DNA of 64,000 nt from Hippasteria phrygiana (Eukaryota; Echinodermata; Asteroidea; Valvatida; Goniasteridae). A model generated the notes under the pieces. It made no database searches, was not told the origin of the DNA, and was given only the letters and a program-made list of their open reading frames with translations. Position numbers and translations under genes: made by a program. Within the stretch, counting starts at the first letter, position 1. Each line of letters opens with the position of its first letter. Location of the stretch: the NCBI GenBank assembly GCA_037893225.1, contig JAZGUH010000378.1, forward strand, positions 923,001 to 987,000, written 5' to 3'. Shown piece by piece: positions 12,101 to 24,100 of the stretch.

Positions 12101-15100
12101 ACTCCACTGGTTGCACACCAGTAAATACACTTCCATATACTCCATGATACGCAAACTCCAAAAATTCAGGAACAAATACTTAGAACTCTCCAAGGTCGAT
12201 ATCGAGCGGCGTCCCAAGATTGGAACATGTATACAGTGGTTTAAATAGTTTTAGTAAGCTTGTAGGCCTATTTTATTTTTAGATATATCAATTTGACATT
12301 TTGGGTTTTTATGCATTTCATTTCCACTGGTAAAAATTAAAATAAATCCAGGCAGCCCTAAAAAACAAAGCGGGCGGGGACGCTTAATATTTGTTTTTAC
12401 TTCGCCTAATGTACTCTTAATACTATTCCAACTATAATTAAAGTTCTTGGCGCGAATTAGTTTACCCATAAGGCTTTCTAAGATGTGCATGATGATCTGT
12501 CGAAAACTCCATTCATTCGAACTTGTGTCATCTAACGCCAAGGGATTAACCTTTGCGGGAGACAAGATGTGCTTACGAAGGCACTAAATACAGATGGCAA
12601 TGGGTGATGGGGTGTTATTGATCCCCAAAATGTGTCAAAACAACGTACAAATGCACATGAAAAACATTCGTCTGGAAATTGTCTGGAAGCCGTGCAACCA
12701 TAGGGCATACAGCACGTGCATGGGCGAAGTGGCGCTTGGGCGAAGTGGCGTTTGGGCGAAGGGGCAATTGGTCGAAGTGGGGTTTGGGCGAAGTGGCGTT
12801 TGGGCAAAGGGGCAATTGGGCGAAGTGGCGTTTGGGCGAAGTGGCGTTTGGGCGAAGTGGCCTTTGGGCGAAGTGGTTGAGGGCGAAGTGGTTGAGGGCG
12901 AAGTGGTTGAGGGCGAAGTGACTGTAAAGCGGAATTAGCTTCCACTCTGCTAAATACGATCACTCTGCTAAATACAACAAAATCCAACAGGTATATTTAA
13001 CTGCTACCCTGCTGAATACAACAATATCCAACACACCATGTAGTTTGTGTTGACTGCTAAATCCAACAAATCACACCATCCTTTTACCATTGTCAGATTT
13101 TGTTGGATTTAGCAGGGTTAGGGTTAAGCCCCACCCATTGTCATATTAACCAATCAAAGCTGTGTATGCCAAAGTAACGCTGGTCAGACTTTTGTCAGCC
13201 CAAAGTCGTTGATGATTGGTCAAGTGGTGGAGCTATGGAGCCGTCTAAAAATGCCACTGCACAAACATGACCACCTCTCTCACACTAGGAATATCTTGCA
13301 CCATTAAATAGATCTTAGCCAATATCCACTGGGATATTTCAAAATTCACCACAAGGTGAGAGGATTTTTCAGGATTGAGGACTGTAGGGCCCCCATGAAA
13401 TTAAATAATATTTGTTTTAAGTTTATTAAAAATGTATTTTTCGCTGCTAGTAACAGAATTACAAATCCGAATAACAAATACAGAAATAAAACTTTAAAAT
13501 GCCACATTTACAATCATTTTATACATACATGTAAAGTTAGAAATAAATACATCAATTTATGATAAACAAAGGGGTAGGGGCAGGGATAGGGAGGGGAATT
13601 GGGGGGTTGCAAGGTGAGTGCATAGACGAGAATGGAGGCACAGTTAAGTTGTAAAAGGAAATTTATATTAACCCCTTCTGGGCTTGTGTATCCAAGTGTA
13701 ATGCAGACAATAAGCAAACAGTGAATTGAGTATGTGCAGGAATGCGCATATAGATGACAACCGGCCAGGTGGTCTTTTTTAAACCGTGGCCCCTGGCCAT
13801 TGTCCGTATTCAAGAGGCTCTTTTGTGTTAGTGTCAATGTCTTGTGCTTGAACATCACGCATTGAGTTTGTATATGCCGGCAATCGTGGACCTAGGACAA
13901 AAGAATTCGAGCGTAGACAAAGAGGTCCACGTTTGACCTGACGTCCACGATTGAAAATCGTGTACAAAACCAATGGGAGGCCTTCCGAAAAAGTATAAAC
14001 AAAAGAGGAACAATGGGAGGTGCACGATTGCACCCGTTTACATGACTGTGTGTGTGTGTGTGTGAATTTGTTTTTGCATTCAATAGGGGACCTTTAACAA
14101 TAGAGGACAATAGGGTCCCCGATTGAGAAAGGTCCCCATTTGAAAATCGTGTACAAAACCAATGAGGGCCCTTGCCAAAAAGTTAAAGTATGAACAATAG
14201 GAGGACAATAGGAGGTCCCCGATTGCAGGCGTTCACACACTTGTGTTTTTAATCACCTAGGAGTGCCTTGTACTATGCAGACATCAAAGGCAATACCTGT
14301 GGTAAGTTTTACGTTTTTTACAAATTACACAAGATGGAATTGTGTTCCACGAGATGGAGTTGAATGCCATCGGATGGGTGTGATGTAAAGTCAACAAGGA
14401 TTTTCCTTCCGGATTGTTTAGTATTGGGAGTTTATAAACAAATTGCACAGACATGCTCGGTTTGGATCAAACTGACAGGCTCCTTTGGGAGGCCCTGAGT
14501 TCGAGTCCATCTCAAGTTAATTTCTTCCCTCACAAACTCTTGGTCATTACTAAGTATACAGGGCTAGTAATTAAGTTTTAAGGAGGGTCATCAATCCGCT
14601 CCAGTTGAGTATTAACAAACTTAGTCATCCAAGATCTTGATGTGCACTGACCTATGTGCGCATTATACAGTACATTGCAATTGAAAGTTAACACTGTGAA
14701 TGGGAAATAGGAAATTTTGTGAAAACAATTCACATTCACATTTCACATTTCTCACACAACTTTTCCCACCTGTGAATTCAAGTTGGAAATGATGTTCCCA
14801 CTTTGAGAAAACGTGTGAAAATGTTTTCCCACTTTTGTGAAAAGGCGTGAAAATGTTTTCCCACTTTTGTGAAAAGGTGTGGAAATATTTTCCCACTTTG
14901 GGAAAAAAATTCACATTTTGTGAAATAAAAGTGAAGTGTGAAGTGTGAAGTGTGAAGAGAAATTCCCATTTTGGGGTTAACTTTCAATTGCAATGTACTG
15001 TACCGGCCAGCTGGCCATTATATACTGGTACTGCATAAAAAAAAAAACAGATTGATATCGCTTTCAGACAATATGAAATCATCCCTAATATCTTGTTCAG

Positions 15101-18100
15101 TTGTTTGGTGATGAGTCTGTAAATAATCTAAATAGATAAGAACTACTTTCCTATTCATAAGATGGAATTTGTGTCGGGGGTGATATAGATTCAATATAAG
15201 GGGTTTTGCCCTTCACCGACGTATTTTGTAAACACTGTACATTGTATACTCAGTGTTGTTCCGAGAGATTATTTGGCAAAACCCCATATATTGAATTTAC
15301 ATCACCCCGACACAAATTCCATCAAATTCCATCAAATTCCATCAAATTCCATCAAATTCCATCAAATTCCATCAAATTACATGAATAGTTTGGTTGCGGT
15401 ACCTGCTGCTATATCAGATTTGAACCAACCAGCCAGCCGACTCCGGCAAGCTCGGTGGTCGATTGCTAAGACGTCTGCACTAGAAAGCAGGAGGTCTTGG
15501 GTCCGAGTCCCACCCGAGTGATTTTTTTCCAAATAATCTCTCAGGACAACACTCGGTATACAGTGTTTATAAAATATGCCAGTGAAGTGCAAAACCCCAT
15601 ATATTGAAATACTTTCTTGGAAATAATTATGAGTTAGGTTCTTTATCTGTGAATGTTGCTGTGCACAGATACACAGAAATATATTGTGGCAGAGCCCCAA
15701 AATTTATACCCGGCAAGATATGGGACCAAGGGGTAACCTCCCCCCTCCGCCCCCCCCCCTCCGCCCCCCCCCCCCCTCCGCACTAGAAAGCAGGAGGCCA
15801 TGGGTTCGAGTCCCACCCGAGTGATTTTTTTCCAAATAATCTCTCAGGACAACACTCGGTATACAGTGTTTATAAAATATGCCAGTGAAGTGCAAAACGC
15901 CATATATTGAAATACTTTCTTGGAAATAATTATGAGTTAGGTTCTTTATCTGTGAATGTTGCTGTGCACAGAAATATATTGTGGCAGAGCCCCAAAATTT
16001 ATACCCGGCAAGATATGGGACCAAGGGGTAACCTCCCCCCTCCGCCCCCCCTCCGCCCCCCCTCCGCCCCTCCCCGCCCCTCCCCCCCCCTCCACCCCCC
16101 CCCCCCCCCCCCCCCCCCCGCTCCCTATCCCTATCCCTATACACACTCAAGACTATAATCCACCCCCCCCCCCCCCTCCCGGATATCTGAAAGGAATTCC
16201 TGAGATTCCGGGAACACAATGACCAACACAAAAGAGGGGGGGTGGGGTGATTCCCTGTGTCCCGTATCTTGCATCAAATGCAAAAATTAGCTGTTTTCTT
16301 TTTCAACTTCAACAGTAGACTTGCTGTTTTGTTCAAACTATCTAAAACATCACTCTGAAAAAAAGAGTACACAGTTACACTTGTTATGTACACAGATTTG
16401 CCATTCAAATTTGCATTTTGTTATTAACAGAGGTCCTGTCTGGGACGGAGCATGCTCTGTGGTGCCCACGTTTTAGCCCGGATAAAACCAAGTTGGTGTA
16501 CCTACGCAATGAAGTGGGTGGGCCACACAGGCATTGCGGTCAGATCATTATGGTAAGGTTTCATTCACCAGATCTATCTGCAGTTCATTCAGACTTGCAT
16601 TTTGTCAACAGAGGTCTTGAGTGTGACGGACCATACGATCTGGTGCCCGCGATTTAGTCCTGATAAAAGCAAGTTGGTGTACTTATGCAATGCGTCAGGG
16701 GGACCCCACCAAAACTGCAGTCAGATAGTCATGGTAAGGCTGAGTGTTGGAGACCCGGAGGATAGGTCACATGACCGTCACATGACCGTCGCAGTGACCA
16801 AAACCACTGGGGGAACCCTTCCCATGATGCAAAATGTGCATATGTTTTTTCCGTCTTCAAATCTTTGAATTATGTACAAATTTAGGTTGTGATTGATACA
16901 GTTGTCCAGATTACAGTGTTAAAACTTGGGGATTGATGGAAGGGGGTACCCAGCTTATGCCTCTCCCCCCCCCCCCCCTTGAAAATGTGCAGAAATATAT
17001 TGAGCCTATTGTCTTTCTTTCTATTTCTCTCTATTTTCGTTTGGAACAGTCCAAATTTACAAATTTTTATGCGGCAGTCATTTTGTAGTCATTGATCATA
17101 AAGCTTTGTTTGGTTTCATGTACGGTCATCATTAAATGTAACACAGATGTCCAAATGACATTAATATTGATGCAGTTAACAATGCCAACATAGAGCAAGA
17201 TAGCTCAGTTGGTAGAGCACCGGTACGGTATTCTGGAGGTCGCAGGTTCGAATTCCGCTCTTACCGGTTTTCTTTGTTCAAATTTACCTTGTCAGTTTCC
17301 CTTGTCAATTAACAACTGAACAAAACATAGTATAGACTGTATCGAATTTGACATCATGGCGGCCATGTTGTGGGACACGCTTGTACAAAAACACGTGCTG
17401 ATATTGCTGTATGCCTGTCCCACAATATGGCGGCCTGTTTTTGTTTCTATGGTAGTGTGGGTATTCGATATAGTCTATTCCGTATGCTAACTGGACAAAA
17501 TTGTATTACGCAAATGATAATTTGTATCCATCTTGCCCAACCTGAGTAAATTCATCGCATGAACTTTCCTACGACTATGTATTATATTTTGTCTTGCAGT
17601 ATGATTGGGTTTCCAAGGCAACCAAAGTGGTTGTGGACACCGTGCAAAAACCCACAGGTACGTATCTGAGGTTGTCTTGTGTGATTATTAAACCTATAAC
17701 CCCCTAGGCATTTTTACAAGGAAGTGTCCTCAACCTGTCAAAATCCAACACTGTGCAGTATACCTTTGGCACATTCTTTGGACAGATTGGAGCATCATAG
17801 CTCCATGTGCCAAGGCGCTTACAGTCCTGAACCCTATCAAAATTCAACACGGCCTGCTGTTTGAGTTTGTACGGCTTGGGGTGGTTAGGGTTAAAGGAAG
17901 TATACAACATTTGCTTATGCTCTAATTTTTAGAAATGAATGGATTTGGGGTTAGTATTTTATAGCAAATACTGTAACACTGACCTGTTTAAAGTTCTGTG
18001 TGCGTAGATGCTGGGAAAACAGAAAACGGAGGGGGAAAAATGCTGTTCTTGTAGTCTGGTTCCCCGACCCTACTTCAGACAAAATGGAGCAATTTATAGA

Positions 18101-21100
18101 TGTCAGGGAAACATCGGGTCAGGGAACTAGAGTATTTCAAATGATTGTCGGCCAACAATCGCTGGAAATTGATACAAAAATTCTACTTTTCTTTAAAATG
18201 ACAGCACACCAGGTGTCCTGATTTCACAGGATGCTTGAGACTATTATTTACAGTCAAGTAAAGTATTTCATAATAATTCAGTAGTTTGGTTTTTTTTATG
18301 TTTGCAAATCTTGTATATTACTTTTTAAGTCAAACAGTGAAAATAGTATAATCCTACATGCCATATTATACAAATAATGAATGTTTATGAGTGCGATGGT
18401 AAGAATAATTTTTATGAGGTGACAGATTGAATGTTCCATTCCACGAGGCGAAGCCGAGTAGAATGGGACATTCCATCTGTCACCTCATGAAATTATTCTT
18501 ACCATTGCACGAATGTGAAACATTCATTATTTGTTTTATACAATGTCTGAATAAATCCGACAAATTGCATGCATGGTTTCTTCGTGTACAACGTGCCGTT
18601 TACCTTCTCAGTCCCACATAAATCCGCGTTCCGAATCGTAAAAGTTTTAATTGTTGTTCCTGCGTGTCTTGCAAATTCCTCTATTAAATCGTCTGACTGC
18701 ATATTTAATTTGTCTCTTTGTGTTAGCAGCGTCAGCATCGCCTACGAGTTCCAATATTTCGTCGTCTGTTAGGAAAACAAACCGCGGTTCGGAAACACCG
18801 TCCGCCATTTTGTGTGAATGACAGCCTAGACTGGTTCCCGGTCCCCGTATGTATATAATATACATTTGAAGTCCGAAGGACAACGGTGGGACCGGGAACC
18901 AGTCCAATGACAGCCGTGTTGTGGAGGCGGGGAAGTTCTATCAAACGTGTTACCGTTTGATAGAACCATGTGATAAAACTTTTTTGGCGGTGCGGGTTCG
19001 CATCGTGCGATGGGACGAATAATTCAATGCACGTGATCGACGATCCACCAATCGGATGGCTGGGATTTATTCAGGTGTTGTATAATAAACAAGACAGAAA
19101 GCAGCTAAGATACATTTGGGGTGGAGACATGTTTTTCAGTGTACAGTCTTGTATAATGTTGGCACAATAATCTGCTTTCACAAGTTTTTTAATATGGACG
19201 ATGGCCATAGCCGCGGTTTGATAAAGACAACCTGGCCGGTTGACATATGTAGGTGCATTCCCGGGCGTACTTCAATGGGAGTGTAATGGATAGATTGAGC
19301 ATTTTCAAACAAAGCTTTCATTCACACGAAGGGGTGGGGGGGGGGGGGGGGTGGGCGGATGCTAGAAGTATGGTGAATAGGACCACTCTATCCAGTGTGG
19401 TGCCTATTGTTTGTTTTTATGCTTGGCTGCACAGCCAGATACAAGGGATTAAAGACACCACAATAACAAGAGTTACTGGTGTAGACCATGCTTGGACAAC
19501 TCTAGCAAGACTCAATTTTCGTCATTTTCCCATTTAGCTGGTTCCCCGTTCCCCGGTATCTATGCCTTTGGTGATAATCCGTCTGATAAGTGCTGGTTGA
19601 GTGATAGCAAGCGTCTGGTGATGGCCTCGTTCTGGGGAAGTAAAAAGGTAATCTTAAAACTAAACACCATGTTAACCTTTGACCTTATGACGTCGAAACA
19701 TCTGTATACTGCCATAATCATTAGTTTACAAGTCCTTTGAGGTTTGTGAAGATTTTTGGCAGTAAACCAAATAAACATTGAATTCAAACTCAACTGGTTT
19801 CCACTTCAGACGTCACAATGTGAGAGAATTTTTAAAGTAATAATAATGAAGATAAGAAATTTAAAAAGTGATTCCATGCTTTACGAATGCTAATTACTTG
19901 CCTGACAAGGAAACCACACACCAGAGCATCCAAACAACAGATATATTCACCATGTTTCAACAACCTGTAGTGCTTGTACCCGCTGGTACCCACGCCGCAT
20001 CAGAGAAGCCATCGAAATCTTCAAACACCACACAGTTCCTCAAGACATCGGTTTCTCCATTAGCGACATCTGGGGCCCCATCCTCAACTCCCAGTCCGAT
20101 GGGTCACCTATACCCTAGGACAACTTAGTTCACCAGCCTATGGGTCACCTATACCCTTGGCAACCTCCCCGTCCGCTCCCTTCCTTCAGACTGACACGCC
20201 TCAATGACCATCTAGCATCCCCCAAGCTGCATCCCAGTTTGCATCCTTCTCACGCGTCACTGCTTCCAGACACCATATAAGCCCGCTTCACGGTTGGAAT
20301 CCCACATTCTCCGGACGACGGGCAGAGCATACTGTCCGAAACGTTAAATTCCCTCCGTTTTTTTTCAGAACCACACAAACTCACAAAAGAGATTGATTAC
20401 ATGGTGCTACCGCAAACCAGTTATTCTAATCTACTGTAGTGCTTGTGTTTTTCACCATTCATACATGATCCTTATACCAACAGAAAGAGCTTGTTCGGAT
20501 CTTTCTAATGGTGCTATCAAATTCATGTGTCACCATTACGATATTTTGAGAAAACTCTTAAGTTTCCTGTTCGCTAACGTTGCTATCTTAGCAGTTATGG
20601 CTTTCATTTTTACACCATATGAAAGAGAAATGTTCACGGAACACCATATTTGTTTTCTTTCAAATAAGTTATTTTGTTGTGTCGTGCTCGTTATGCTGTT
20701 GTTCAAACATGTCCTTTTGTAAGCCAGTAGTGTAGCCCTGAATGTACACAGCTACAACAATTATTTAAATGAGGCAGTGGGTTTAATGTGTATAGAGAAA
20801 GAATCTACATGTATATTTGATTTTTGGGGTGTTTTTTTTTTGCATGTAGCACAATATTGCGTACACGTTGCAGCAGCCGATTTCACGAAACCTTGCCCAA
20901 TTGCGCAACTCTACTTACGCCACAATTTATTGCGTAAGTTGCGCAACATCTGTGACATTTTAAAAATCTATTTTACGAAAGTTACACAGTGCGTAAGTCG
21001 CAGACTTGCACCACAAATTATGGCGTAACTTACGCACACTCGTTTTAGGTGGCTTAAGTTGTTGGCACAAAACACCGAAATGATGACTTGGCTAGCTGAG

Positions 21101-24100
21101 CGTGAGCATAGTAGAGCCGTTAGTTGTTCAAATCATTTATTAAATTCACTAGATTATTTCAGAGAGTAATGAAATGATCATCCGCTGCAGGTTTACCTGT
21201 GTGATAATTCTGAAAGTTGCCATTAATTTTTGTTTCGGAGCGAAGTTTCAAAAGTGAAAAGTTTCAGAATGGTGCCCACAGTTCAATTTTACGACTGTTC
21301 CATGTATTTTTATTGTTGTACTAAAACAGTCGTCGTAATAGCGGCCTCGTCCGTGATGTATAAAACAAATAAAACATTGCGCAGCTACGCATTAATTGTT
21401 TTGTGAAATGGATCGCAAGGATGTAGCGCAGCTGCGCAACATTTGTATAGCGCAAGTCCTACGCAATGGCGTAAGTTGCACACGGTTTCGTGAAATCGGC
21501 TGCAGGTCTTATTCATTAACGATAAGTTTTAAATGCATTTCACACCATTTTTGAAATTATTCCATTTTTCATTTGATCAGGAAATCCTTGTCGTTAACAC
21601 TGAAAATTGCAAAGTGACCAGGTTGACGTTTGAACCCACGTTTGGGGCCTGGACAGTGCTGGATATTCTGGATGACATCATAGTCGCGACACGGTCTTCC
21701 CCAAAGAGAACACCAGAGCTGGTGAGTACTAGCTTGCAGACAATTTTCCAGAAAAATGCAGTGATACTTTTAATAACTTGTTCAATTTTCAAAATGAACA
21801 AAGAAAACTGGCAGGAGCGGGATTAGAACCCCACAATGTCGCTTTCCAGGTTGCATCATGAAGTCGGTGTATTATCCCTGGCTACACGTCAATAGAGGTT
21901 TATGACTGACTAGCCCCCCCCCCCCCCCACATCACATTCTACTCTATTTAAAATCACATCTGAAGCCTGTAAACTATTGTCCCATCTTTAATAACAAAGA
22001 GTACATTGTGACTTACAGATTCGACAGTTTAACCTCATTGTGATTCTGGGCTCTGGATGTGATTTTGAACCCTCATTGTTAACCCCCTGGCCAGAGTTGT
22101 AGTCGAGTCCCTGCAAGTCCTTTCACAAGTCCTTTCGCAAGTCGAGTCAAGAAGTCCTTTCATAAAGCTGGTCCCTGGATGTACAATAACAAAGGAATGC
22201 CTTTGTCAAAGCTCATTTGCATAGGTTGTGATTGGAATTAGGACCGGGGGCTTGTGATGGACTTGCAGGGACTTGCAGGGACTTGCGATGGACTTGACTA
22301 CATCCCTGCCCCTCACGTCCTGATGTTATAGACTCTCACTGAAACGGCTGTGCAGCAAAGTATAAATGTAAAGTGCTACACTAAATAGATTGGTCCTATT
22401 CATCGCACTCGGATCCCCCTTTTGTGCGAATAAGCCCCATTTATTCATTACACTCTCATTTTAATAAGAACAATATAGTTGAATAATGAATGGTTGCGTA
22501 TGAGCAGGCATGTGGCTATTCATGTCAGTCTGTTATTAGCTGGCTGTATGTCGTTCTTAGACGGTCTTGGATAAGACGCTAAACTTTCAGCCCACTGCAA
22601 TAAGCCGGTCTTTACTAAGCCTGCAGGGAGTAATGATTAACGGACAAATGCTCCATGGTTACCTCGGTACGGCACACGTGGCGCACTTTGCAAAACATAA
22701 ATCGGTACCCACTGGTTAATTCGTAGCACTAAGTTTATAATTAAGTTTATAACTTTATGATACAAGTCTGTTTTGTCATATGTATTTAAAGTGCTCTTCT
22801 CTGTAAATCATTAATATCTATCAACTGAAAAGCCACTCTTGTGAGCGATTCAAGAGTACAAATATTTCAATATCAGTTACATTTAATAGAAGAAAATCAT
22901 GCCTGGCTAAACTTATAGACCGCCTTAAGCCAGCCCAACCCAGGCTACAACTACTTTAAGACTGTCTAAACACGTAGACCGTGTCATTGCAATGGTCTTA
23001 CTTATGGACTGTGTAACGCGCATAGACAGCTTTAAAGACCTACAATAACCAAAGTTTAATTCTCTAAAAAAGATTAGTATCTAGATTATGAATTCGATTA
23101 ACCAAATTCGTGATAAATATTGTCATTTTATATCCATCATTATTAGTTAACGGATGAGAGAAAGATGCAAATTAAATATTCAAATTTCGCGCTTACTCCA
23201 AGTTCTCCCCCTGCTGCCGTCGGCGGCGCGCTGTTAGCCTTGATGTCATCGCGTGTAGTCATCCATACTAAACTCAGATTTGGAATTGAAATAGTAGGCT
23301 TACATGATGGGATACAGATAGAGACGAAGATAATTCAACATGTATTCTGTATAAATACCGCGTACTCATGTATGAACTTGTACCAAGTGCAACGATCGGA
23401 CTACACACCACGACGTCACGCGCAATAAATGCATAACGCATGACATGCAAATGGAGACGCGACGTGCGCTTTTTCAGAAGATAGGATTTTCAAAAGTGAG
23501 TCTATTTTTTTTTCAAAATTGAAAAGGAAAATACAACATGTTTTTTTGTGTATTGCTCTCTATATTGACATATCTGTAGACTGAGACAATAAATACACAT
23601 TTTTTTCAAAGCGTTCTACTAGGTCTTTAAGACTGCTTATTGCAATCCGCCGCAGGTGTCTTGCCTCACACTGCAGTAATATATATGGCCATCATCCGGC
23701 TACAAGGGGTTAAAAATCACATCCACCTGATCTTCCTATCCCCATTGAATAGAAATTCCAGGGTTTCACACTGTTAGCTAGTCAGTTTTCCTTGTGATGA
23801 CATTTTTACGTTAGGTGATAGGTGAGGTACCATCTGAGGGCAAGGAATCAGATATAGCCTGGATCTTCCTGGATTCCAGCACCGCCAATATCGAGAACCT
23901 GTCCTGGGAAATCATCCAACTCAAGGCTACGGAGGATTCTTCCCAATATGGTAATAGTCGAATCTTTATTGAAAGTCTAAAGATTAGTATTCGACTCTGT
24001 CATAAAAATCTCGTCGGCTGCCTTGCAGAAAGACGCAAGGGGGATTACATGTCAAAGTGGTCTTAATTCATTCCCCCCCCCCTTCACGCATGGAAGCTTT

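Noticed and set aside
11292..12217. Long open frames of 250-300 codons on both strands
   Set aside because: They arise from a 16-bp repeat without stop codons; all frames are open together and the protein would be a meaningless short-period repeat.
15704..16231. Gly-rich minus-strand frame and Pro-rich plus-strand frames
   Set aside because: Low-complexity C/G tracts of uncertain length produce them.
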